Source of the DNA: DASPKW01 sp038244055
GTDB taxonomy: Bacteria > Planctomycetota > Phycisphaerae > Tepidisphaerales > Tepidisphaeraceae
Assembly: GCA_038244055.1 (NCBI GenBank)
Contig: JBBRTW010000107.1
Coordinates: forward strand, 1 to 17,012
DNA length: 17,012 bases
Direction: 5' to 3'
The notes under the pieces were generated by a model. It was not told where the DNA came from. It saw only the letters and a list, made by a program, of their open reading frames with translations, and did no database searches. Of this stretch, positions 1 through 6,129 are shown piece by piece (within the stretch, counting starts at the first letter, position 1; each line of letters begins with the position of its first letter). Made by a program: the position numbers and the translations under genes.

Positions 1-1
1 C

Positions 2-115
2 CTCAAACTCAACAGCGCCCGCTGGACACCCGAGCATGCGGAGAACATTACGGCACTGCGGTGCCTCGACTACAGCGGACTTTGGGCCGAATTCTGGAGC
101 CAACGGGCGGCATAA
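2..115 (+). CDS. Transposase C-terminus (partial; ISKra4/ISLre2-like)
   Basis: An open frame runs in from the window edge and stops at TAA 113-115, giving 37 residues. It contains RWTPEHAENITALRC and, near the end, LWAEFWSQ. This pattern (R/W-W, a helix with an alpha-x-LR core, then a short W-x-x-FW ending) resembles the C-termini of ISKra4 or ISLre2-type transposases as I remember them. Only the tail is visible, so family assignment is tentative and intactness cannot be judged. A dispersed repeat begins about 25 bases downstream (140), which fits a mobile-element-rich junction. Confidence 0.45.
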   Translation, partial: LKLNSARWTPEHAENITALRCLDYSGLWAEFWSQRAA

Positions 116-139
116 GTGCCGAAAACGGGAGTTACACGC

Positions 140-266
140 CCGGAGAAGAGTAGAAATGTAATTTGTGCAACGTGCAATTCACCGGTTACCAACTTTTTGA
201 ATGTAAGTCCTTCGGCTCATTCCTCTTCGTGCATTTCGTGTTCTTCGTGGTGAATAATCTGGGTTA
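140..266 (+). repeat. Dispersed repeat, arm copy A (inverted relative to 4378-4504)
   Basis: This stretch aligns without gaps to the reverse complement of 4378-4504, with about 16 mismatches over roughly 127 positions by eye. Shared blocks include GGAGAAGAGTAGAAATGTA, GCAACGTGCAATTCACCG and CTTCGTGC-TTTCGTGTT. It ends in GAATAATCTGG, which matches the terminus of the 4.4 kb copy. Copy A lacks the second inverted arm present there and may be truncated. Confidence 0.85.
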
Positions 267-383
267 AGCATGGCACCCGGGGAGGGGAAGTGGGATGGCG
301 CGGCACACCGGCATGCTTATCCCCGCCGATTTGTGTATGGCCGCGAGGGGAATCAATTGGCGGCGGGTCTAAGCATGGCACCC
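265..383. repeat. TAAGCATGGCACCC repeat pair at the 3' end of mqnE
   Basis: TAAGCATGGCACCC occurs at 265-278 and again exactly at 370-383, in direct orientation. A partial inverted copy (ACCGGCATGCTTA) lies at 307-319. The second copy lies inside the mqnE frame and codes part of its C-terminal tail. I take this for a short dispersed intergenic repeat; its wider distribution cannot be seen here. Confidence 0.6.
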
Positions 384-1825
384 AGGGCATCCATGGCACG
401 GGGCGCACCCGGATGGAGCGGGCGATAGAGGGTATCGCGCTCTACGGGGGTTTTGCCGGCTTCGCGGATGATTCGGCAAAGGTCTTCAACGTGCATTTCC
501 TGATGGGTGGGGGCAAGGGCATCGCCTTCGCGCTTGGTGATGTCGTACCAGACGACGGTGCCGTCCAGATCGTCGCATCCCCAGTCGAGGGCGATCTGGG
601 AGAGCCCGACGCCCTGCATGATCCAGAAGGCCTTGATATGGGAAACGTTGTGCAGCATGAGGCGGGCGATGGCGAGGGTTTTGAGATCGGTCAGGCCGGT
701 GGGGCCGGGGAGGTGGCCCAGCTCGGATTTTTCGGGGATGAAGGAGAGGGGGATGCAGCAGTTGAAACAAGCCTTGGGGGGTTGCGAGTTGTGAGTTGCG
801 AGTTGTGAGTTGCGAGTCAATTGTCCATGGTCCATGGTCAATTGTTTGTTGTCCGTTGTTAGTTGTCCGTTGTCAGTTGTCAGTGGTCCGTTGTCCGTTG
901 TCAGTTGTCCGTTGTCCGTTGTCAGTTGTCCGTTGTCCGTGGTCCGTTGTCCGTGGTCGGTTGTCGGTGGTCCGTTGTCCGTGGTCCGTTGTCCGTCGTT
1001 TTCTTCAACTGACAACGGACCACGGACAACGGACAACGGACCTTCCCACTTCTGATCCTCCATCCCGGCCAGCGATTGGGCCTGCAACTCGCGCATGGCG
1101 ATGAAATGGTTGACTCGCTCGGCCGGGGTTTCGACGTGGCCGTAGAGCATGGTGGCGTTGGAGTAGATGCCGAGGCTGTGGGCGGTGCAGTGGACTTCGA
1201 ACCATTTATCGGCGCGGACTTTGCCTTTGAAGACTTCATCGTGGACGCGGTCGTCGAAAATCTCCGCGCCGCCGCCGGGGAGCGAGCCCAGGCCGGCATC
1301 GCGCAGGGCGGTGAGAACCTCGGCGATGGAGATGCGGGCGACGCGGGAGAAGTGGATGATCTCGATGGCGGTGAAGGCCTTGATATGAAGATTCGGGGCG
1401 GCGGCGCGGATGCCCCGGAGCATGTCGGTGTAATAATCGAACTTCATCCAGGGGTGCAGGCCGCCGACGATGTGGACTTCGGTGGCCCCGCCGGCCGCGG
1501 CGCGGGTGGCGATCTCGACGACCTGCTCCACCGGCATTTCGTAGGCTCCCTCCTCCCCGCGCTTGCGGTAGAAGGAGCAGAATTTGCAGGCCAGGGCGCA
1601 GACGTTGGTGTAGTTGATGTGCCGGTTGCGGTTGTAGTAGACGCGATCGCCATGCAGCTTGGTGCGGACGTGATGGGCCAGGCGGCCGATCGAATGGAGA
1701 TCGCGCGAGTTGTAGAGGGCGATGCCATCGGCGGCCGAGAGGGGCGCGCCGGCCCGCACCTTTTCGGCGACCGGGCGGAGGGCGGGGTCGGCGATCGATC
1801 CAACAATATCGGGCGATGGGTTCAT
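353..1825 (-). CDS. mqnE: Aminofutalosine synthase MqnE, radical SAM, with in-frame repeat insertion
   Basis: MqnE is a cytoplasmic radical SAM enzyme that joins 3-[(1-carboxyvinyl)oxy]benzoate to SAM to make aminofutalosine in the futalosine menaquinone pathway. The protein is 490 residues from the ATG at 1825, preceded by GGGGGA as ribosome site; a longer frame to 1903 adds nothing recognisable. The cluster motif is C76-x3-C80-x2-C83 in NYTNVCALACKFCSFYR. LPGGGAEIF (182-190) favours MqnE over MqnC. NATMLYGHVET, HLPGPTGL (371-378), DDLDGTVV and VERDTLY (461-467) are family-typical. Residues about 259-349 are not native: they translate a heptamer repeat array (781-1055) placed in the loop before CIPLSFIPEKSEL. 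Removing them leaves about 400 residues, near the usual family length. The last 20 or so residues read through another repeat. Whether the enzyme works with the insert is unknown. Confidence 0.88.
   Translation of the reverse strand: MNPSPDIVGSIADPALRPVAEKVRAGAPLSAADGIALYNSRDLHSIGRLAHHVRTKLHGDRVYYNRNRHINYTNVCALACKFCSFYRKRGEEGAYEMPVEQVVEIATRAAAGGATEVHIVGGLHPWMKFDYYTDMLRGIRAAAPNLHIKAFTAIEIIHFSRVARISIAEVLTALRDAGLGSLPGGGAEIFDDRVHDEVFKGKVRADKWFEVHCTAHSLGIYSNATMLYGHVETPAERVNHFIAMRELQAQSLAGMEDQKWEGPLSVVRGPLSVEENDGQRTTDNGPPTTDHGQRTTDNGQLTTDNGQLTTDNGPLTTDNGQLTTDNKQLTMDHGQLTRNSQLATHNSQPPKACFNCCIPLSFIPEKSELGHLPGPTGLTDLKTLAIARLMLHNVSHIKAFWIMQGVGLSQIALDWGCDDLDGTVVWYDITKREGDALAPTHQEMHVEDLCRIIREAGKTPVERDTLYRPLHPGAPRAMDALGAMLRPAAN
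781..1055. repeat. Composite heptamer repeat element inside mqnE (site A)
   Basis: On the plus strand, 31 consecutive seven-base units fill 781-997 with no phase slip. Five are GTTGCGA/GTTGTGA, four GTCAATT/GTCCATG, and the rest GTCCGTT variants (GTCAGTT, GTCCGTG, GTCGGTT). A short spacer (998-1006) is followed by five inverted units (AACTGAC, AACGGAC, CACGGAC; 1007-1041) and two CTTCTCG-like units (1042-1055). Units at 970-990 pair perfectly with 1014-1034, giving a 21-bp stem. On the mqnE strand the arms encode GPLSVVR and TTDNGQ(R/L)-type heptapeptides. The host frame is kept on both sides. Confidence 0.95.
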
Positions 1826-1918
1826 GCTTCCCCCAGTATACGGGCGTTGGCCGGGCGATTCTAAAGGTTTCGGAGGTTTTGAAAGTCTGAGATTCGGTCC
1901 CACCTGTCCGATTGGCCG

Positions 1919-1989
1919 AAAGGGTCAGGAGGTCAGGAGCCGGGGGACGATTGTCGGCGTTTGGAGCATTCTTGGTGGCCGGCTCGTGG
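1919..1989. repeat. GGGTCAGGAGCCGG palindromic repeat, degraded copy
   Basis: The stretch starts AAGGGTCAGGA, has a small GGTCAGGA duplication, continues GTCAGGAGCCGGGGGACGATT and ends TTGGTGGCCGGCTCGTGG. It matches 2715-2780 in order and spacing, but its right arm has decayed (CTCGTGG in place of CTCCTGACC). It begins 17 bases past the stop of the membrane-protein gene, between that gene and mqnE. Confidence 0.75.
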
Positions 1990-2005
1990 ATTTCAGCAGG
2001 GCAAT

Positions 2006-2671
2006 CTAACTTCTGAACATCCACGCACGCCGTTGTCGGCGCACGCTGATGATCGCGACAACTAGCCCGACCAACCCCCCGATATATCCGCCCAGATGAA
2101 TGCCATAGACGGTCATGAAGCGCGTCGGCCGCCATTCATCGAAGCGGACCATGGCCGCGAAATCATCATTCCACATGGCCGGCCAGCCCAGATAGCCGAC
2201 CCCCGCGCCCAGCAGCGCCGCAGACGCCGTGATTGCGAAAATCAGCGGCAGGCTCGACAGCAGTTCGGCCACCGGCAGGCGCGGGAGCGATTTCGATGGA
2301 TTGTTGGCCATCAGCAGGGCCACGCCGATGATCAGCCCCGCCGTCCATGTCGCCTTCGCGCCAACCCCGGCGGCCGCGATGTGCAGACGCCACTCATCCG
2401 GCGGAATGGCCGGGCCCAGCGCCTTGTCGAGATCCTTGCCGTAATAGAAATATTCCCAGGAGAGGGTGCAGGTGATCTGATCGTTGATGATGCCGTAGAG
2501 AATCGCGGCCGCGACACAGGCGAGGAGAAAGGCGTATTCGCGCCAGCGGGTGGCGCGCGGGCCGTTGCGGGTGTAGTCGGCGATGGCCAGGGTGAGAAAG
2601 ATGGCGACGCCGATGCCGATGCGAAGGGCGAGGCCGGCGGTGGATTGGGTGAGCCAGGGCCACCAATTCAT
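2006..2671 (-). CDS. Conserved hypothetical five-helix membrane protein
   Basis: The 221-residue protein starts at ATG 2671, with GGGGGA six bases upstream as a good ribosome site. Hydrophobic stretches at about 12-31, 45-62, 106-122, 138-160 and 189-210 suggest five membrane helices; the C-terminus is basic (RRQRRAW). A motif in the second helix and its following loop, YGIINDQITCTLSWEYF (59-75), resembles a YGxxxDQITxxxxxEYF signature I have seen in uncharacterised planctomycete membrane proteins. I cannot name a function. Acidic and polar residues in this motif (D64, Q65, E73) could be functional. It lies between mqnE and the Gfo/Idh gene on the same strand, separated from both by copies of a palindromic repeat, so co-transcription is uncertain. 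Confidence 0.75.
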   Translation of the reverse strand: MNWWPWLTQSTAGLALRIGIGVAIFLTLAIADYTRNGPRATRWREYAFLLACVAAAILYGIINDQITCTLSWEYFYYGKDLDKALGPAIPPDEWRLHIAAAGVGAKATWTAGLIIGVALLMANNPSKSLPRLPVAELLSSLPLIFAITASAALLGAGVGYLGWPAMWNDDFAAMVRFDEWRPTRFMTVYGIHLGGYIGGLVGLVVAIISVRRQRRAWMFRS

Positions 2672-2714
2672 GAAATCCCCCTGTCAACAAGAAGCGGCGA
2701 AGGTCGATCGACGG

Positions 2715-2780
2715 AAAGGGTCAGGAGCCGGGGAACGATTATCACAAAGCAAACTTTTCTGGTGGCCGGCTCCTGACCCT
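2715..2780. repeat. GGGTCAGGAGCCGG palindrome, intact copy
   Basis: Perfect 14-base arms at 2718-2731 (GGGTCAGGAGCCGG) and 2766-2779 (CCGGCTCCTGACCC) flank a 34-base AT-richer loop. It begins 13 bases past the stop of the Gfo/Idh gene and could act as a transcription end on the minus strand, although no T-run follows. It shares sequence and position relative to a stop codon with 1919-1989, so it is a dispersed REP-like or MITE-like element. Confidence 0.85.
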
Positions 2781-2792
2781 GACGCAATACGA

Positions 2793-4178
2793 TTACAAAT
2801 ACCACGGCTCGCGTTTGGGCCGATTAATCCACCGATTCGCCTCTTCATCGTTGACGAATTCCCACTTATCGGGATTCCATTTTACTGGCCGGCCCAGCCA
2901 GCAGGCGATGTTTCCTAAGTGGCAGACGGTGACGCTGTGCGCGCCGACTTCGACGGGGCAGATGGTGGCGCCGCGGGTGCGGACGGCGCGGAAGAAGTCA
3001 TCGTGGTGGCCGGGCGAATTGTAGAGGTGGATTTCATTCACCTGGGTCGGAATGCGCTGGAGCTTGTCGGGCCAAGTCTGCAAGAAGCCGCGGCCGACTT
3101 CGATCTTGCCGGTTTCGCCCTCGAAGACGATGCCGTGCCCGCCGCCATCCTTGCCCTGATAGAGCTCGGTGCCATTGGCGTATTTGAAGGTCAGCCAGTT
3201 GCGGTCCTTGCCGTTGGGGGGAATGATCTCGACCGGGCCGGAATTATCCATGCCCAGGGCCCACTGGGTGATGTCGAAGTGATGCGCGCCCCAGTCGGTC
3301 ATGCCGCCGCCGGAGAAATCGCGGTAATTGCGCCAATTGGGGAAGCCGTCGAATTCCGGGCCGGGGCAGAGCACTTTATTGAACGGCCGCATGGGCGCGG
3401 GCCCCACCCACATATTCCAATCGACGCCCGCGCGAATGGGCTCGGCCGCCAGATCGCATTCCCTGGATGAGCCGCCCACGGTGGTGGTGACGGTCTTGAT
3501 CTTGCCGATCCGGCCATTGCGGATCATCTCGCAGGCGAAGCGGAATTCCCGCGCTGAGCGCTGCTGGCTGCCGGTCTGGAAAACGCGGTCGTACTGATGC
3601 ACGACGCGGATGACTTCCTTGGCCTCGCCGATGGTGAGGGTCAGCGGTTTCTCGCAGTAGATGTCCTTACCGGCGCGGGCGGCCGCGGCGATGATGATCG
3701 AATGCCAGTGGTCCGGCGTGGCGATCAGAACGGTATCGATCTCCTTGCGATCGAGCAGCTCGCGATAGTCGGCGTAATATTTGACGGCCTTGGGATCGGT
3801 GCCCGAGGCGCCGCCGCCGGCAGTCTTGGAATCCCAAGGCGAACTGGCATCGACCGATTTATTGGGGTCGACGGTCTTGGGCTTGGCGGCGTCCTTGGCG
3901 GCCGAGGCGGCCGATTTCTCGATGATCTCGCGGGCCTTGTCGCGCTTGGATTGCTGCACGTCGCAAACCGCGAGAACGGTGATGTCCTTGCGCTTGGCGA
4001 TGGGGGAAAGGTGGCCCGAACCCTGCTTGCCCGGTCCGATGAAGCCGATCGTCAGGCGCTCGGAAGGGGGCGGTGTGCCATCGGCCGCGCCGACCACACT
4101 GGCCTTGACGATCATCGGCCCGGCGGCGGCCAGCGCGGTCATCTGCAGGAAACGGCGACGTGAGGTTTTGTTTTTCAT
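2793..4178 (-). CDS. Tat-exported Gfo/Idh/MocA family oxidoreductase
   Basis: This is an NAD(P)-dependent sugar-type oxidoreductase of the Gfo/Idh/MocA superfamily, probably exported. The 461-residue protein starts at ATG 4178 because a twin-arginine signal follows at once (RRRFLQ at 7-12, then a hydrophobic run to about residue 30). The frame is open 98 codons further upstream, but that part translates an intergenic repeat. The Rossmann motif is GFIGPGKQGSGH (45-56), the family EKP is at 176-178 in YCEKPLT, and DWGAHHFDI (295-303) is typical of the C-terminal domain. Residues about 88-130 form a low-complexity Ala/Lys/Asp/Gly insert between the first two Rossmann elements. Substrate is unknown. 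Tat-exported members are abundant in planctomycetes, often near polysaccharide degradation genes. Confidence 0.93.
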   Translation of the reverse strand: MKNKTSRRRFLQMTALAAAGPMIVKASVVGAADGTPPPSERLTIGFIGPGKQGSGHLSPIAKRKDITVLAVCDVQQSKRDKAREIIEKSAASAAKDAAKPKTVDPNKSVDASSPWDSKTAGGGASGTDPKAVKYYADYRELLDRKEIDTVLIATPDHWHSIIIAAAARAGKDIYCEKPLTLTIGEAKEVIRVVHQYDRVFQTGSQQRSAREFRFACEMIRNGRIGKIKTVTTTVGGSSRECDLAAEPIRAGVDWNMWVGPAPMRPFNKVLCPGPEFDGFPNWRNYRDFSGGGMTDWGAHHFDITQWALGMDNSGPVEIIPPNGKDRNWLTFKYANGTELYQGKDGGGHGIVFEGETGKIEVGRGFLQTWPDKLQRIPTQVNEIHLYNSPGHHDDFFRAVRTRGATICPVEVGAHSVTVCHLGNIACWLGRPVKWNPDKWEFVNDEEANRWINRPKREPWYL

Positions 4179-4311
4179 AAGAACGCTCTCGGGGATGGAG
4201 GGGATGAAGTTTGAGTTTGCAATGTTAAGCGAGAGTCGGCCGATCGAATAGCCCGTTTGCACCAATCTGAAACAACGCGCGACGCGGTCTGGCTGAGGCA
4301 CCGGGGGAAGA

Positions 4312-4320
4312 ATACTACCC
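4312..4320 (-). promoter_or_regulatory. Possible -10-like GGGTAGTAT upstream of the Gfo/Idh gene
   Basis: The minus strand reads GGGTAGTATT about 135 bases before the Gfo/Idh start. The same nine bases occur at 14382-14390, upstream of the SASA esterase. No clear -35 was seen. This is a weak call resting on the shared word. Confidence 0.2.
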
Positions 4321-4377
4321 GAAGATAGCCCCAATGGAGAATGCGCCGCCGGAATGGGAGGGGATGGATGCGGAATT

Positions 4378-4560
4378 AAAGCCAGATTATTCGCCACGAA
4401 AAACACGAAAGGCACGAAGAGGAATGAGCCAAAGGACTTGCAGCCAAATAGTCGGCAAACGGTGAATTGCACGTTGCGAAAACTACATTTCTACTCTTCT
4501 CCGGTCTTCTTCGTGCCCTTCCTGTATTTCGTGGCTCATCTGAATGATTCGGGTTAAAGC
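4378..4560. mobile_element. MITE-like palindromic element, copy B
   Basis: Left arm GCCACGAAAAACACGAAAGG onward (4393-4422) pairs with 4506-4535 at 26 of 30 positions. Both outer ends carry the same terminus: GAATAATCTGG (complement, left) and GAATGATTCGGGTTAAAGC (right). The left part and interior (4378-4504) recur inverted at 140-266. About 180 bases, long imperfect terminal inverted repeats and no coding capacity fit a non-autonomous element. It fills much of the 405-base gap 4179-4583, whose other part holds only the upstream region of the Gfo/Idh gene (no ribosome site stronger than GAGAG seen there). Confidence 0.75.
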
Positions 4561-4583
4561 AAAGTCCAAGGTAAGATCAGTCG

Positions 4584-5834
4584 ATGCGAACCTCCCTCCT
4601 CGGCATCATTCTGCTCTGCACCACGGCCGCCCTCGCCGCCGAACCGGCCGATGGCATGGCGGGCAAAATCTTCGTCGGCTACCAGGGCTGGGCCGCTCCG
4701 GTGATCGAGGGGACGAACATTAAATGGGTGCATTACGGCAGCGGTGGGAAATTCGAGCCGGGGAATTCGGTGGTGGATTTATGGCCGGATGTTTCGGATC
4801 TGGCGGAGGCGGATCGGGTGCCGACGGCCTTCAAGCATGCCGATGGGCGGGTGGCGCAGGTGTTTAACCCCGAATCGCCCGCGACTGTGGACAAGCATTT
4901 CGAATGGATGAAGACGTACGGGATCGATGGGGCGATGTTGCAGCGCTTCGCGGTGCAGACCGGGCGCGGCAGGTCGGCGATTCATCTTGAAAAGGTGCTC
5001 GATAACGTGCGCAAGGCGGCCGAGCATCATGGCCGCTCCTGGGCGATCATGTACGATCTGTCCGGCCTGCGCAAGGGGGGGATCAAGTCGATCGTGATGC
5101 CCGATTGGAAGCGCCTGACGGGCGAGTTGAAGATTCGACAGGACAAGGCGTACCTGAAGCAAAACGGAAAACCCGTCGTGGTCGTCTGGGGGATCGGTTT
5201 CAACGATGGCCGGGATTACACGCTCGAAGAATGCCTGGAGCTGGTGAAGTTTCTCAAGTCCGATCCGGAGGCGGGGGGGAACACGGTGATCCTCGGCGTG
5301 CCCTATTACTGGCGGACGCAGACGCGCGATACGCTCAAGGATCCGCTGCTGCACCAGATCATCGCCGAGGCGGATGTCGTCAGCCCGTGGGCGGTGGGGC
5401 GGTATGGCGCGCCGGCCGCGATGAAGAAACTGCAGGTGGAGGTTCTGGAGCCGGATATCAAATGGCTCAATGAGAAGAAACTCGGATATCTGCCGGTGAT
5501 CTTCCCCGGTTTTTCCTGGCATAATTTGATGAAAGGGCTCGGCAAGGATTCGCCCTCGGATCAGATTCCGCGCCGGGGCGGGGAGTTTTTGTGGGCCCAG
5601 GCGGTTGCGGCCAAGAAGGCGGGGGCGGAGATGATCTACATCGCGATGTTCGATGAGATCGATGAGGGGACGGCGATCTTCAAGGTGAGCAATGACCCGC
5701 CGGTGGGTGCGAGCCCGTTCGTGCCGCTGGATGTGAAGCGGTCGGATCATTATCTGTGGCTGAGCGGGGAGATCGGGAAGATGCTGCGGGGGAAGAGTGC
5801 GCCGGGGGAGATGCCGAAACGCGCGGAGAACTAA
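4584..5834 (+). CDS. Secreted GH71/GH99-like glycoside hydrolase family protein
   Basis: A 416-residue exported protein with a signal peptide (hydrophobic 3-17, cleavage near ALA-AEP at 17-19). The mature N-terminus carries KIFVGYQGW (28-36), the hallmark of bacterial proteins related to GH71/GH99 (alpha-glucanases and endo-alpha-mannosidases, TIM-barrel fold). Other barrel-like segments are IDGAMLQRF (114-122), WAIMYDLSG (153-161), KPVVVVWGIGF (196-206), LPVIFPGFSWHN (303-314) and IAMFDEIDEGTAIFK (353-367). The acidic cluster in the last is the likely active-site edge, by analogy. Length suits a single catalytic domain. AAGGT lies 12 bases before the ATG. The stop TAA at 5832-5834 falls within a short AAAACTA heptamer repeat. 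Catalytic activity and substrate are not provable from sequence; some relatives are uncharacterised. Confidence 0.82.
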   Translation: MRTSLLGIILLCTTAALAAEPADGMAGKIFVGYQGWAAPVIEGTNIKWVHYGSGGKFEPGNSVVDLWPDVSDLAEADRVPTAFKHADGRVAQVFNPESPATVDKHFEWMKTYGIDGAMLQRFAVQTGRGRSAIHLEKVLDNVRKAAEHHGRSWAIMYDLSGLRKGGIKSIVMPDWKRLTGELKIRQDKAYLKQNGKPVVVVWGIGFNDGRDYTLEECLELVKFLKSDPEAGGNTVILGVPYYWRTQTRDTLKDPLLHQIIAEADVVSPWAVGRYGAPAAMKKLQVEVLEPDIKWLNEKKLGYLPVIFPGFSWHNLMKGLGKDSPSDQIPRRGGEFLWAQAVAAKKAGAEMIYIAMFDEIDEGTAIFKVSNDPPVGASPFVPLDVKRSDHYLWLSGEIGKMLRGKSAPGEMPKRAEN

Positions 5835-5847
5835 AAACTAAAAACGA
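5827..5847. repeat. Short AAAACTA heptamer array overlapping a stop codon
   Basis: Three seven-base units AGAACTA, AAAACTA, AAAACGA run across the TAA of the GH71/99-like gene. The same motif follows the SASA esterase stop at 15463-15483. Confidence 0.7.
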
Positions 5848-6129
5848 ACAGCGGTGGGGGCGAGCTCAGGCGCGGCCTGCCACGCCCCCCGAGAGGCACA
5901 AGGCGGTGGCGGCGACGGATGTCACTGCCGACTTGCGCATCGATGACTTTGGAATTCGCGTGAACGCGGCCCATCGGGCCCAGGATATGAAACTCGCATC
6001 CCCCGAGTTCACGGCCGCGCTGGTTCGCGAACCATGTCGTTACCACTGCACCGTCGGTTACTGGGCAATCCCATGCGCCGCGCCCCACTCGCGTTCTCGG
6101 ACGCCACGGACTAAACTCGTCATCGAACC
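5848..6129. other. Intergenic region without a supportable gene
   Basis: This roughly 280-base stretch holds a GC-rich potential stem (GGGGGCG near 5856 with CGCCCCC near 5884). Open frames on both strands lack recognisable motifs. No ribosome site was seen before the following ATG. It may carry the promoter of the AlbA-like gene. Confidence 0.4.

Noticed and set aside
781..1055. CRISPR array or CRISPR-like locus
   Set aside because: Units are contiguous seven-mers without unique spacers, and no cas genes are present.
781..1055. Intein in MqnE or in the oxidoreductase
   Set aside because: The inserts are 35-90 residues of simple repeats, without splice-junction Cys/Ser or His-Asn motifs.
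796..1104. Plus-strand open frames across the heptamer array
   Set aside because: They exist because heptamer arrays are stop-free in all frames; they have no ribosome site or homology and lie antisense to a well-supported mqnE.
1076..1864. Long plus-strand frame opposite mqnE
   Set aside because: It is the antisense shadow of a GC-rich gene, biased to Asp, Gly, Ala and Val, with no motif.
4179..4472. 98-residue upstream extension of the Gfo/Idh frame
   Set aside because: It translates the MITE-like repeat and would bury the twin-arginine signal; the ATG at 4178 gives a normal Tat-exported protein.
5831..6088. Minus-strand small frame between the GH71/99-like and AlbA-like genes
   Set aside because: It has no motif and no ribosome site, and its end overlaps the AAAACTA repeat and a gene stop.
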